This document shows positions 1 to 6,612 of a stretch of DNA of 6,614 bases, in pieces. The DNA is from Flavobacteriales bacterium. Lineage in GTDB: Bacteria; Bacteroidota; Bacteroidia; Flavobacteriales_D; Parvicellaceae. The stretch spans positions 1 through 6,614 of the forward strand of contig JALWSJ010000163.1 in NCBI GenBank assembly GCA_026993705.1, written 5' to 3'. Each line of letters opens with the position of its first letter. The first letter of the stretch is position 1. A model generated the notes under the pieces. It ran no database searches and had not been told where the DNA came from. It was given only the letters and a program-made list of their open reading frames with translations. The position numbers and the translations under genes were made by a program.

Positions 1-92
1 GACAGTATTGGGAAAAAGAAAGATTCAAAAAATCGAAAAAGCCGGTTGTTTTGAGTATTTATCAAAAGCTATGCAGGGGTAGTGCTGTGTAG
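1..92 (+). other. Possible 3' tail of an upstream gene, frame undecided
   Basis: All three plus-strand frames are open from the window edge and then close. Frame 1 stops at 52-54, frame 2 at 80-82 and frame 3 at 90-92. Frame 2 ends in ...FEYLSKAMQG and frame 3 in ...IYQKLCRGSAV. Both read like a lysine-rich protein C-terminus, but short AT-rich DNA can look like this by chance. Minus-strand frames are interrupted around 62-120, and bases 1-60 contain no minus-strand ATG. I do not recognise any protein family in these residues. If a gene ends here, its end overlaps the inverted repeat at 62-114. Confidence 0.22.
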
Positions 93-114
93 AACTGTAT
101 CACGTAGCTTTTGA
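62..114. repeat. Long-stem inverted repeat upstream of aconitase
   Basis: TCAAAAGCTA at 62-71 is the exact reverse complement of TAGCTTTTGA at 105-114. The pairing extends inward by one G-U (72 with 104) and one G-C (73 with 103), giving a 12-pair stem around bases 74-102. Inside that loop only a weak 79-83/94-98 pairing is visible. No T-run follows on either strand, so it does not fit a standard intrinsic terminator. It could be the structured 3' end of an upstream transcript, a small structured RNA, or a dispersed repeat. The pairing is seen directly; the role is not known. Confidence 0.5.
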
Positions 115-155
115 AACACACAACAAACAAAAGATACACACAAACCACCGCACAA
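114..155 (+). other. A/C-rich, nearly T-free tract
   Basis: These 42 bases are almost entirely A and C, with a single T and two G. ACACACAA occurs twice, at 116-123 and 136-143. The tract directly follows the inverted repeat. A plus-strand transcript through it would be unstructured, C-containing and G-poor, the general character of a Rho-loading region, so it could help end an upstream transcript. That function is inference only. The rest of 156-313 is AT-rich leader with no open frame of useful length. Confidence 0.3.
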
Positions 156-211
156 ATTCTTTTTTGTAAATATTATTAAAGCAATACAAATAAAAATTCA
201 TTGAAAAATCT

Positions 212-219
212 TATATTCG
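212..219 (+). promoter_or_regulatory. Weak candidate -7 promoter element for aconitase
   Basis: TATATTCG matches the Bacteroidota -7 consensus TAnnTTTG with one mismatch. No TTG lies at the usual 19-23 base distance upstream; the nearest one, at 201-203, is only 8 bases away. If the element is used, transcription would begin near 226 and give a leader of roughly 90 bases that carries the hairpin at 245-269. It is the best match I found between 115 and 300, but it is weak. Confidence 0.22.
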
Positions 220-244
220 CTGTCCAAACAATATAGTTATTTAA

Positions 245-269
245 TGTGGACTTAAAAAACAAGTCCACA
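245..269. promoter_or_regulatory. Perfect 9-bp hairpin or operator in the aconitase leader
   Basis: TGTGGACTT at 245-253 is the exact reverse complement of AAGTCCACA at 261-269, with the 7-base spacer AAAAAAC between them. It contains the only G/C-rich cluster in an otherwise very AT-rich stretch, and ends 44 bases before the aconitase start codon. No T-run follows, so it is not an intrinsic terminator. It could act as an mRNA hairpin that affects stability or translation, or as a DNA operator for a dimeric regulator. The symmetry is seen directly; regulation of aconitase is inferred from position. Confidence 0.45.
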
Positions 270-313
270 AAAAGAATCACAACAAGAAATATTAACATAA
301 ACAAGAATAAGAA

Positions 314-2590
314 ATGGCATTTGACATTGAAATGATTAAAGCTGTTTACGAACGTTATCCTGAACGTGTAGAAGCAGCAAGAAAAGTCCTTAACCGACCA
401 ATGACTTTAGCAGAGAAAATCCTTTATACACATTTATGGGAAAATCCTGTTTTAGAAGCATATGAACGAGGAAATTCTTATGTAGATTTTGCTCCTGATA
501 GAGTGGCAATGCAAGACGCAACAGCACAAATGGCTTTATTGCAATTTATGCAAGCCGGTAAAAACAAAGTAGCAGTGCCTTCAACCGCTCATGCTGATCA
601 CTTGATTCAAGCAAAAGAAGGAGCGTCAAAAGATTTAAAAACAGCCGAAGTAACCAATGGTGAAGTTTATGAATTTTTAGGTTCGGTATGTAACAAATAC
701 GGAATTGGATTTTGGAAACCTGGAGCAGGAATAATACACCAAGTAGTCTTAGAAAACTATGCTTTTCCGGGAGGAATGATGATTGGTACAGATTCTCATA
801 CGGTAAACGCCGGAGGATTAGGTATGGTAGCTGTAGGAGTTGGAGGAGCTGATGCAGTTGATGTAATGGCAGGAATGGCTTGGGAGTTGAAAATGCCTAA
901 GTTGATTGGTATTAAATTAACGGGTAAGTTAAACGGATGGACAGCACCTAAAGATGTAATTCTTGAAGTAGCAGGAATCCTAACGGTAAAAGGTGGAACC
1001 GGTGCAATTATAGAATACTTCGGAGAAGGTGCTGAGTCAATGTCGGCAACAGGAAAAGGAACGATTTGTAATATGGGGGCAGAGGTTGGTGCTACAACGT
1101 CAACGTTTGGTTATGATGATTCTATGCGTCGTTACTTAAAAGCAACCGGTAGAGCAGATGTTGTTGAAGCTGCTGATAAAGTTGCAGAACATCTTACCGG
1201 AGATGCTGAAGTTTATGCTAACCCCGAAAAATATTTTGATCAAGTAATTGAAATTAATCTTTCTGAGTTAACCCCTCACTTAAACGGACCTTTTACGCCT
1301 GATTTGGCAACGCCTGTTTCGGAAATGAAAGAAAAAGCGAAAGAAAATAATTGGCCAACCGATGTGGAATGGGCGTTGATTGGTTCTTGTACCAATTCTT
1401 CTTATGAAGATTTGTCGAGAGCGGCTTCTATTGTGGAGGATGCCGTAGCAAAAGGTGTAAAAGCCAAATCTAAATTTGGGATAAATCCCGGTTCGGAACA
1501 AGTTCGTTATACAGCAGAACGTGATGGCTTTTTAGATACATTCAAGAAGTTTGAAACCACTAAAATCTTTACGAATGCTTGTGGACCTTGCATAGGACAA
1601 TGGGCAAGAGAAGGAGCAGAGAAAGAAGAAGTTAATTCAATCGTTCACTCTTTTAATCGTAACTTTAAGAAAAGAGCTGATGGAAACCCTAATACCTTAG
1701 CCTTTGTAGCTTCGCCTGAAATGGTGGCGGCAGTTGCAATAAGTGGTAAATTAGATTTTAATCCGATAACTGATACATTAATCAATGAGAATGGAGAAGA
1801 AGTAAAACTTTCTGAACCTAAAGGATATGAATTACCTCCTAAAGGATTTGACGTGAAAGATAATGGTTATCAAGCTCCTTCGGAAGATGGTAGTGGCATA
1901 GAGGTTGTTGTTAATCCAAATTCAGACAGGTTACAATTGTTAACTCCTTTTGAACCATGGGATGGTGAAAACATAACAGATGCTCCACTTCTAATTAAAG
2001 CATTTGGAAAATGTACTACTGATCATATTTCTATGGCGGGACCTTGGTTAAAATACAGAGGGCACCTAGATAATATATCTAACAACTTATTGATTGGTGC
2101 TGTTAATGCTTTCAATAAAGAAACCAACCTAATCAAAAATAGATTAACAGGTGAGTATGGTACTGTGCCGGATGTGGCAAGAGCATACAAAAAAGCAGGA
2201 TTAAAATCTGTTATCGTTGGAGATCATAACTACGGAGAGGGGTCGTCAAGGGAACATGCTGCAATGGAGCCGCGTCATTTAGGTGCAATAGCTGTGATTG
2301 TAAAATCGTTTGCTCGTATTCACGAAACCAACTTGAAAAAACAAGGGATGTTAGCGTTGACTTTTATAGATGAAGCGGATTATGATTTAATTCAAGAAGG
2401 TGATTTGTTTAATTTCGTTGATTTAGCTGAGTTTGCTCCGGGTAAATCGTTGAGTGTACAATTGGTTCACGAAAATGGAGATATTGATATTTTTAAAGTA
2501 AATCATACGTACAACGAAGCTCAAATCGAATGGTTTAAACACGGTTCAGCTTTGAATCTGATAAGAGAACAAGCTAAATCAAATGCATAA
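314..2590 (+). CDS. acn: Aconitate hydratase, mitochondrial type
   Basis: This cytoplasmic TCA-cycle enzyme interconverts citrate and isocitrate through cis-aconitate on a [4Fe-4S] cluster. The 758 residues match the size of mitochondrial aconitases, shorter than the roughly 890 residues of AcnA/IRP-type enzymes. Cluster ligands are C359 (GSCTNSS) and C423/C426 (NACGPCIG). Other conserved active-site positions are D95-H96 (ADHLI), H142, D160-S161-H162, R449 and R454 (SFNRNF..R), R582 (KYRGHLDN) and the GEGSSREH loop at 641-648, with S644 at the catalytic-serine position. The catalytic domains fill about 1-500 and the swivelling C-terminal domain about 530-758, so the protein is complete. The usual Cys in HCDHLI is Ala (A94), which is not a cluster ligand. 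An in-frame TAA at 308-310, immediately before the preceding codon, fixes this ATG as the start; the region before it is A-rich with no Shine-Dalgarno site. A terminator follows, so it is probably a single-gene transcript. Confidence 0.97.
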   Translation: MAFDIEMIKAVYERYPERVEAARKVLNRPMTLAEKILYTHLWENPVLEAYERGNSYVDFAPDRVAMQDATAQMALLQFMQAGKNKVAVPSTAHADHLIQAKEGASKDLKTAEVTNGEVYEFLGSVCNKYGIGFWKPGAGIIHQVVLENYAFPGGMMIGTDSHTVNAGGLGMVAVGVGGADAVDVMAGMAWELKMPKLIGIKLTGKLNGWTAPKDVILEVAGILTVKGGTGAIIEYFGEGAESMSATGKGTICNMGAEVGATTSTFGYDDSMRRYLKATGRADVVEAADKVAEHLTGDAEVYANPEKYFDQVIEINLSELTPHLNGPFTPDLATPVSEMKEKAKENNWPTDVEWALIGSCTNSSYEDLSRAASIVEDAVAKGVKAKSKFGINPGSEQVRYTAERDGFLDTFKKFETTKIFTNACGPCIGQWAREGAEKEEVNSIVHSFNRNFKKRADGNPNTLAFVASPEMVAAVAISGKLDFNPITDTLINENGEEVKLSEPKGYELPPKGFDVKDNGYQAPSEDGSGIEVVVNPNSDRLQLLTPFEPWDGENITDAPLLIKAFGKCTTDHISMAGPWLKYRGHLDNISNNLLIGAVNAFNKETNLIKNRLTGEYGTVPDVARAYKKAGLKSVIVGDHNYGEGSSREHAAMEPRHLGAIAVIVKSFARIHETNLKKQGMLALTFIDEADYDLIQEGDLFNFVDLAEFAPGKSLSVQLVHENGDIDIFKVNHTYNEAQIEWFKHGSALNLIREQAKSNA

Positions 2591-2613
2591 TTGATTTGAA
2601 AATAAGTTAAATT

Positions 2614-2646
2614 AAAGGCAGTGAGTATTTTCTTGCTGCCTTTTTT
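2614..2646 (+). terminator. Intrinsic terminator of acn, probably bidirectional
   Basis: AAAGGCAG at 2614-2621 pairs with CTGCCTTT at 2636-2643. The stem continues inward through two G-U pairs, A-U and G-C (2622-2625 with 2632-2635) to a six-base loop. Six T at 2641-2646 form the plus-strand tail. On the minus strand the same stem is followed by TTTAATTTAAC, a weaker but usable U-rich tail. It fills most of the 66-base gap between two converging genes and probably serves both. Confidence 0.85.
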
Positions 2647-2656
2647 ATTGTCGTTT

Positions 2657-3712
2657 TTACAATAGGTTGATAACTCTTCCAAGTTTATCTGTCAAAGAGT
2701 TGTTTTCAATAAATGGTAGTTGCCCGAAATAATTGATGTTTAAATTCAAATCATCTTGATAAGAAAATCCTATTTTGTTTTTTTTATAGTGGAATAAAGC
2801 CAAATACTCTTGTTCGGTTTGTCCTTTTGTTGGAACAAAAAACACTTTTTTTTGAAGTTGAGCTAAATCCATGATAGAAGAATAACCCGGTCTGCAAATA
2901 ATGTATTCGCTTACCTCTAGTAGTGCTTGAAAATCATTTGTATTTAAATGAGAAAAGAGGTCAATGTTTTTATTTTTTGAACATTGTTTATCTTGAGGTA
3001 TTCCTCTAATTATTGCACATTTATAAGGTGTATTTATGAATAGAGCTGTTATCTTTTCTTCAAAAGCAGAACGTTGGGGTTCCGGACCGGAAATTATAGC
3101 GATGTATTTGTATTCAATATTCGAAGTTGTGATAGGTGTGGTAAATCTCGAAAGTACACCAATATAATAATCTGTTTCAATGGTGTTGTTATGACTTAAT
3201 TCGCCTGCAAGTGAATGATTAATGTCTTTGTAATCGGGAATCCAACATTGAGAAAATTTACTAATGTAATTTCGGTGAATTTTGTGTAGTATTTGTTCAA
3301 TACCAAGTGGAGCTTGTATATTTATTTGATGTGTAATGTAAACGGATGGTATTTTTGTTGAATAGGCACCAAAACGATTATCCGAAATCACCAAATCAAT
3401 TTTTTTCTCCTTTACTATTTGTTCAATTTCCTTGTGTTCTTTTTTTATTCGGTAAATTATTTTTGGGCTTTGTAGAAGCATACTGATAGCTAGGTTATCC
3501 GATGCCGGATAACGAATATCATATCCTTTAAAGGCGATGTACTCGACATTGGTTAATTCCTGAACCAAGAGTGCTTTTTGAATATCATTAACAGCTAAAA
3601 TGATGTTAGCTCCTTTGTTTTGTAAAGATTTTACAATGGGAATACAACGTGTTGTATGACCTAGTCCCCAATCTAAAGGAGTGATTAATATTTTGCTATC
3701 ATTTATTTGCAT
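2657..3712 (-). CDS. GT-B glycosyltransferase-like protein (family 28/MurG-related)
   Basis: This 351-residue protein has the layout of a GT-B glycosyltransferase of the group related to MurG and archaeal MJ1255-like proteins, which use nucleotide-sugar donors. The N-terminal domain opens with a beta strand and the glycine loop DWGLGHTTR (14-22), followed by SDNRFG (110-115) and YITHQ (125-129). The C-terminal domain has ISGPEPQR (207-214), the donor-site-like motif RPGYSSIMDL (274-283) and PTKGQTEQEYLA (294-305). No signal peptide or clear transmembrane helix is visible, so it is probably cytosolic or attached to the inner membrane face. The sugar and acceptor cannot be told from sequence; a cell-envelope glycolipid or polysaccharide is a guess. 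An in-frame TGA seven codons upstream makes this ATG the first possible start; no Shine-Dalgarno site is seen. It lies 78 bases downstream of dnaN with a terminator between. Two runs of eight A occur in its coding strand (2846-2853, 2778-2785), and the frame is intact. Confidence 0.8.
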   Translation of the reverse strand: MQINDSKILITPLDWGLGHTTRCIPIVKSLQNKGANIILAVNDIQKALLVQELTNVEYIAFKGYDIRYPASDNLAISMLLQSPKIIYRIKKEHKEIEQIVKEKKIDLVISDNRFGAYSTKIPSVYITHQINIQAPLGIEQILHKIHRNYISKFSQCWIPDYKDINHSLAGELSHNNTIETDYYIGVLSRFTTPITTSNIEYKYIAIISGPEPQRSAFEEKITALFINTPYKCAIIRGIPQDKQCSKNKNIDLFSHLNTNDFQALLEVSEYIICRPGYSSIMDLAQLQKKVFFVPTKGQTEQEYLALFHYKKNKIGFSYQDDLNLNINYFGQLPFIENNSLTDKLGRVINLL

Positions 3713-3739
3713 AGGAGCTTGCTTTTGTCAAGGTGTAAC

Positions 3740-3771
3740 AAAAAAAGCTATAAGTCTCCTTATAGCTTTTT
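3740..3771 (-). terminator. Intrinsic terminator of dnaN
   Basis: AAAAAGCTATAAG at 3742-3754 is the exact reverse complement of CTTATAGCTTTTT at 3759-3771, giving a 13-bp stem with a four-base loop. Read on the minus strand, the stem ends in seven U (complement of 3740-3746), as expected for termination after dnaN, whose stop codon lies about 20 bases upstream. The A/T flanks would let it act on the plus strand too, but no plus-strand gene runs into it. It separates dnaN from the following glycosyltransferase gene. Confidence 0.85.
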
Positions 3772-3790
3772 GTTTAGAAAATAAAATGGT

Positions 3791-4912
3791 TTAATGATTC
3801 AACATCACCGGCATAACCAACATCAAAATATCTTCGCCTTCTTCTTCGGGAGATTCAGGTAGTAAAATTCCTGCTCTATTCGGAGCACTAAGTTCAAGAA
3901 CAACAGTTTCTGTATCTATATTGTTTAGCATCTCGAGCATAAAACGCGAGTTAAACCCTATTTCCATGGGCTCTCCAACATAAGAGCAACTTAATCGTTC
4001 ATTAGCTTCGTTAGAAAAATCTAAATCTTCGGCACTTAAAATTAATTTGTTGCTGTCTATTTTCAATCTTACTTGGTGTGTAGTTTTATTGGCGAAAATT
4101 GAAACCCTTTTGATAGAATTTAACAGGGATTTTCTGTCAATAGTCATTCTGTTGGGGTTTTCATTGGGTATAACCGCTTCATAATTTGGATATTTACCAT
4201 CAACAAGACGACAAACCAATTTGAAATCATCAAACTCAAATTGAGCGTTGCTTTCGTTGTATTCAATTTTAATATTACCCTCAATAGAATTTAGTAAATT
4301 CTTCATTAAAACTAAGGGTTTTTTAGGTGCAATAAAAGAAGCAGGCGAGTCTGCAGAAACATCCGTTCTTCTGTATCGTACTAATTTATGAGCATCCGTA
4401 GCAACAAATGTTATGTTTTTTGTGTCTAACTGAAAAAACATACCACTCATAACAGGGCGTAAGTCATCGTTTCCTGAAGCGAATATAGTTTTATTGATGG
4501 CTCTAAATAAGATATGAGCTGACATAGTAACCGTAGCAGGAGCTTCTAAAACCGGTGTCCTGGGAAATTCTTCGCCATTAAAACCACTAAGTTTATATTT
4601 TCCGTAATCAGAGACAATTTCCACTCCAAAATTATCATCGTCAATTAAGAATGTTAGAGGATGGTCGGGAAATGTTTTTAAAATATCCATTAATAATTTA
4701 GCGGGTATCGCCACAACTCCGGTCTCGTTTGAAGCAATCTCCAATTTTGAAGTCATGGTCGTCTCTAAGTCAGAAGCCGAGATGATTAACTCTGTTTCTT
4801 TTATTTCGAATAAGAAATTATCCAATATAGGCATCGTGTTAGAAGAGTTTAATACTCCGCCAACAGCTTGTAATTTCTTTAACAATGTAGTACTCGATAC
4901 TAAAAATTTCAT
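3791..4912 (-). CDS. dnaN: DNA polymerase III subunit beta (sliding clamp)
   Basis: The protein forms the dimeric ring that holds DNA polymerase III on DNA and recruits other replication and repair proteins through a hydrophobic pocket. The 373 residues are close to the usual 366-380. It has the three repeated clamp domains: about 1-120 (starting MKFLVSSTTLLKKLQAV, with the SASDLETTM segment at 45-53), about 125-250 (DLRPVMSGMFF at 150-160, ATDAHKLVRYRR at 171-182, YPNYEAVIP at 241-249) and about 252-373. The C-terminus VMPVMLNH corresponds to the family's conserved VMPMRL-like end, which contributes to the peptide-binding pocket. The ATG at 4910-4912 gives the standard clamp N-terminus. No dnaA or recF lies nearby in this window, so dnaN stands apart from the classical dnaA-dnaN order, as far as the window shows. 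It has its own terminator and a candidate promoter just upstream. Confidence 0.98.
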   Translation of the reverse strand: MKFLVSSTTLLKKLQAVGGVLNSSNTMPILDNFLFEIKETELIISASDLETTMTSKLEIASNETGVVAIPAKLLMDILKTFPDHPLTFLIDDDNFGVEIVSDYGKYKLSGFNGEEFPRTPVLEAPATVTMSAHILFRAINKTIFASGNDDLRPVMSGMFFQLDTKNITFVATDAHKLVRYRRTDVSADSPASFIAPKKPLVLMKNLLNSIEGNIKIEYNESNAQFEFDDFKLVCRLVDGKYPNYEAVIPNENPNRMTIDRKSLLNSIKRVSIFANKTTHQVRLKIDSNKLILSAEDLDFSNEANERLSCSYVGEPMEIGFNSRFMLEMLNNIDTETVVLELSAPNRAGILLPESPEEEGEDILMLVMPVMLNH

Positions 4913-4931
4913 GTTATATTCGTATATGGTG

Positions 4932-4963
4932 TAAAAGTAAAATTTGTTGTTTGTTCAAAACAA
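4932..4963 (-). promoter_or_regulatory. Candidate dnaN promoter
   Basis: Read on the minus strand, TTG (plus 4961-4963) is followed after 21 bases by TACTTTTA (plus 4932-4939). This matches the Bacteroidota TTG/TAnnTTTG pattern with one mismatch in the -7 element. Transcription would begin near 4925, leaving a leader of only about a dozen bases before the dnaN ATG. No Shine-Dalgarno site is seen in that leader. Confidence 0.45.
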
Positions 4964-5064
4964 TGAACTTGTTTAAAAGTTAACATTGATTTAACCTTAA
5001 TGAAAAAAATAATAATCCATTAAACCACAAATTTAATATAAAAGTAGGGACGAATATTGATTTT

Positions 5065-5111
5065 GATAAGAGTTATCCCCTATTTTATTAACAATTGATA
5101 CAATGTTATAA
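5065..5111. promoter_or_regulatory. Two dyad symmetries in the divergent spacer
   Basis: GATAA-GAG-TTATC at 5065-5077 is a perfect 5-bp inverted repeat. Just beyond it, TTAT(T)AAC(A)ATTG at 5085-5097 pairs with CAATGTTATAA at 5101-5111 around ATA, giving 11 pairs with two single-base bulges. The second dyad overlaps the TTG of the candidate plus-strand promoter, where a repressor could act. Short symmetries are common by chance in DNA this AT-rich, so an operator role is tentative. The rest of 4913-5141 holds no plausible gene. Confidence 0.25.
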
Positions 5112-5127
5112 AAAAATACGTATTTTG
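5095..5127 (+). promoter_or_regulatory. Candidate promoter of the membrane protein/hydrolase pair
   Basis: TTG at 5095-5097 is followed after 19 bases by TACG (5117-5120), or after 23 bases by TATTTTG (5121-5127). Neither is an exact TAnnTTTG, but both resemble the Bacteroidota -7 element at acceptable spacing. Transcription would begin about 5-10 bases before the ATG at 5142, so the leader would be very short. The sequence before that ATG is A/T only, with no Shine-Dalgarno site. Confidence 0.4.
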
Positions 5128-5141
5128 CGAAATAAAAAATT

Positions 5142-5648
5142 ATGGAAAACGAAACTTTTAACGATTCAAATTATACTAATTTTAACAGAGATAGTCAGCG
5201 TCCTACATTTTTGATAGTTCTTTGTGTGCTATCTGCAATCGCAATCATATCGAATGTGTTTAGTACAGTGTCAGCTATTTTAGACTCAACGGATGTTACC
5301 ATTCAAATTGAAACAGCAATGGAACAGATAGAGGATACCGATGGTATTCCCGAAAATATGTTAGAGGATTTTAAACAATATACCATTACTTCGATTAATA
5401 ACTTTAAAGTGATTAATACCGTAAATCTTATTTTGTATTTGCTGGAAGGTTGGGCTGTGTTGATGATGTTTAATCTAAAAAAAACAGGATATTGGATTTA
5501 TTTAGCTTGTCAAGTCGGATTTATTCTGTCTATATTTTTGTTTTATCCTTCTAATAATTTTATTACTTCAATTTTAATAGGATATACTATTATTGCTTCC
5601 GGATTGTTTGCTATTCTATATGGTACGAATTTAAAATACTTAAAGTAA
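5142..5648 (+). CDS. Four-helix inner-membrane protein of unknown function
   Basis: I do not recognise a named family for this 168-residue protein. A polar, Asn/Asp-rich N-terminus (1-20) is followed by four hydrophobic segments at about 22-46, 88-110, 117-135 and 140-161. Between helices 1 and 2 lies an acidic soluble stretch of about 40 residues (48-86) containing EQIEDTDG and ENMLEDFKQY. The short positive turn NLKKTG (111-116) between helices 2 and 3 suggests that this turn faces the cytoplasm, which would put the acidic loop outside the membrane or in the periplasm. No catalytic or metal-binding motif is visible. The first helix is not followed by a clear cleavage site. Its stop codon is one base before the hydrolase start, so the two are very likely co-transcribed and translationally linked. 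Confidence 0.8.
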   Translation: MENETFNDSNYTNFNRDSQRPTFLIVLCVLSAIAIISNVFSTVSAILDSTDVTIQIETAMEQIEDTDGIPENMLEDFKQYTITSINNFKVINTVNLILYLLEGWAVLMMFNLKKTGYWIYLACQVGFILSIFLFYPSNNFITSILIGYTIIASGLFAILYGTNLKYLK

Positions 5649-5649
5649 A

Positions 5650-6612
5650 ATGAGTGAAAAAGAAACGTATGACGACTATCCTTCGTGGAAGGATTTTCAG
5701 GCTTATTACCCCGAAGAGTTTAGAATTACAGAAGCGACTAAACCCCAAGAGGAGTATTGGGAATGGGATGCTTACGATGTGCATTTAGATAGATACTTGC
5801 CGAAAGGAGAGGAGAAGAAAATGAAAATCCTACTTATTCATGGAGGAGGTGGAAATGGTCGATTAATGGCTCCGATGGGGGTAGTATTAAGTGAGCATGG
5901 TTATGAATGTGTAGCCCCAGATATGCCCGGTTTTGGTTTAACTAAAATTAAAAAGCCCAACAGTTACGATACGTGGGTTAAATTGGCAAGTGCTCTTATT
6001 GATAAAGAAATAGAAAAAGACGGAAAGCCTGTAATTCTTTGCGGTATCAGTTTGGGAGGAATGTTAACCTATCATACGGCTTGCATTAATCCGAAGGTGA
6101 AAGGGATTATGGTGTCTAGTTTAGCAGATACAACCGACCCTAAAGTGCAGATACAATTATCAAAAAACGATGTCTTGGGTAAAACAGGGGCGAAAACCCT
6201 AAGTGCTTTAAAACGCTTAACGGATAATATCAAAATACCGATTAAAATTACTACAAAAATGTGGGCTATGGCAAATGATCAGACATTTGTGGATAAGCTC
6301 AAAAAGGATAAAGTAGGTTCGGGTTCATGGGTGTATTTAAAATTTTTAAGAACACTTTTTGAGGCAAAACCGGATATTGAGCCGGAGGATTTTAAAGTAT
6401 GTCCACTGTTCTTTTTTCAACCTGAAAAAGATTATATTATCCCTTGGGAAATATCGAAGCCTTTTTACAATCGTTTAGCTTGCGAAAAGGAAATGATGTT
6501 TTTGGAAAACTGCGGACATATTCCGATGGAAGAACCCGGTATTTTTCAATTAAAAGATAGAGCATTATTGTTAAGTAAAGTTCTAATTACTAAGAATAAT
6601 TTTAAATTTTAA
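5650..6612 (+). CDS. Alpha/beta hydrolase, substrate unknown
   Basis: This is a 320-residue serine hydrolase of the alpha/beta-hydrolase fold. The oxyanion-side loop is LLIHGGGGNG (61-70). The nucleophile elbow GISLGG (132-137) places the catalytic serine at S134. The histidine is H290 in NCGHIPMEEPG, and the acid is probably D261 in QPEKDYIIPW. A lid or cap insertion lies at about 165-245, rich in Lys and hydrophobic residues, between the nucleophile and the acid. About 58 residues precede the core fold and include the aromatic/acidic stretch EEYWEWDAYD. There is no signal peptide, so it should be cytosolic. An esterase, lipase or lysophospholipase-like activity is consistent with the fold, but the sequence does not identify the substrate. 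It starts one base after the membrane protein's stop and ends two bases from the window edge, so any third operon member is out of view. Confidence 0.88.
   Translation: MSEKETYDDYPSWKDFQAYYPEEFRITEATKPQEEYWEWDAYDVHLDRYLPKGEEKKMKILLIHGGGGNGRLMAPMGVVLSEHGYECVAPDMPGFGLTKIKKPNSYDTWVKLASALIDKEIEKDGKPVILCGISLGGMLTYHTACINPKVKGIMVSSLADTTDPKVQIQLSKNDVLGKTGAKTLSALKRLTDNIKIPIKITTKMWAMANDQTFVDKLKKDKVGSGSWVYLKFLRTLFEAKPDIEPEDFKVCPLFFFQPEKDYIIPWEISKPFYNRLACEKEMMFLENCGHIPMEEPGIFQLKDRALLLSKVLITKNNFKF

Noticed and set aside
62..114. Intrinsic terminator for an upstream gene
   Set aside because: The stem is long enough, but neither strand has a T-run after it and the loop is 29 bases, so I list it only as an inverted repeat.
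164..192. TTG at 164-166 with a -7 element near 185-192 as the acn promoter
   Set aside because: The spacing is acceptable, but TACAAATA has no TTTG half and does not match TAnnTTTG.
1280..1501. 73-codon open frame on the minus strand inside aconitase
   Set aside because: It lies wholly opposite the conserved cluster-binding region of acn, and its Arg/Phe-rich translation is typical of an antisense shadow. It has no promoter or start context of its own.
4979..4995. GTTAA...TTAAC symmetry upstream of dnaN
   Set aside because: It is only a 5-bp A/T-dominated symmetry with imperfect extension, expected by chance in DNA of this composition.
5073..5081. TTATCCCCT as a DnaA box near dnaN
   Set aside because: It differs from TTATCCACA at two positions including the last, it is a single copy, and there is no dnaA or box cluster, so there is no case for an origin.
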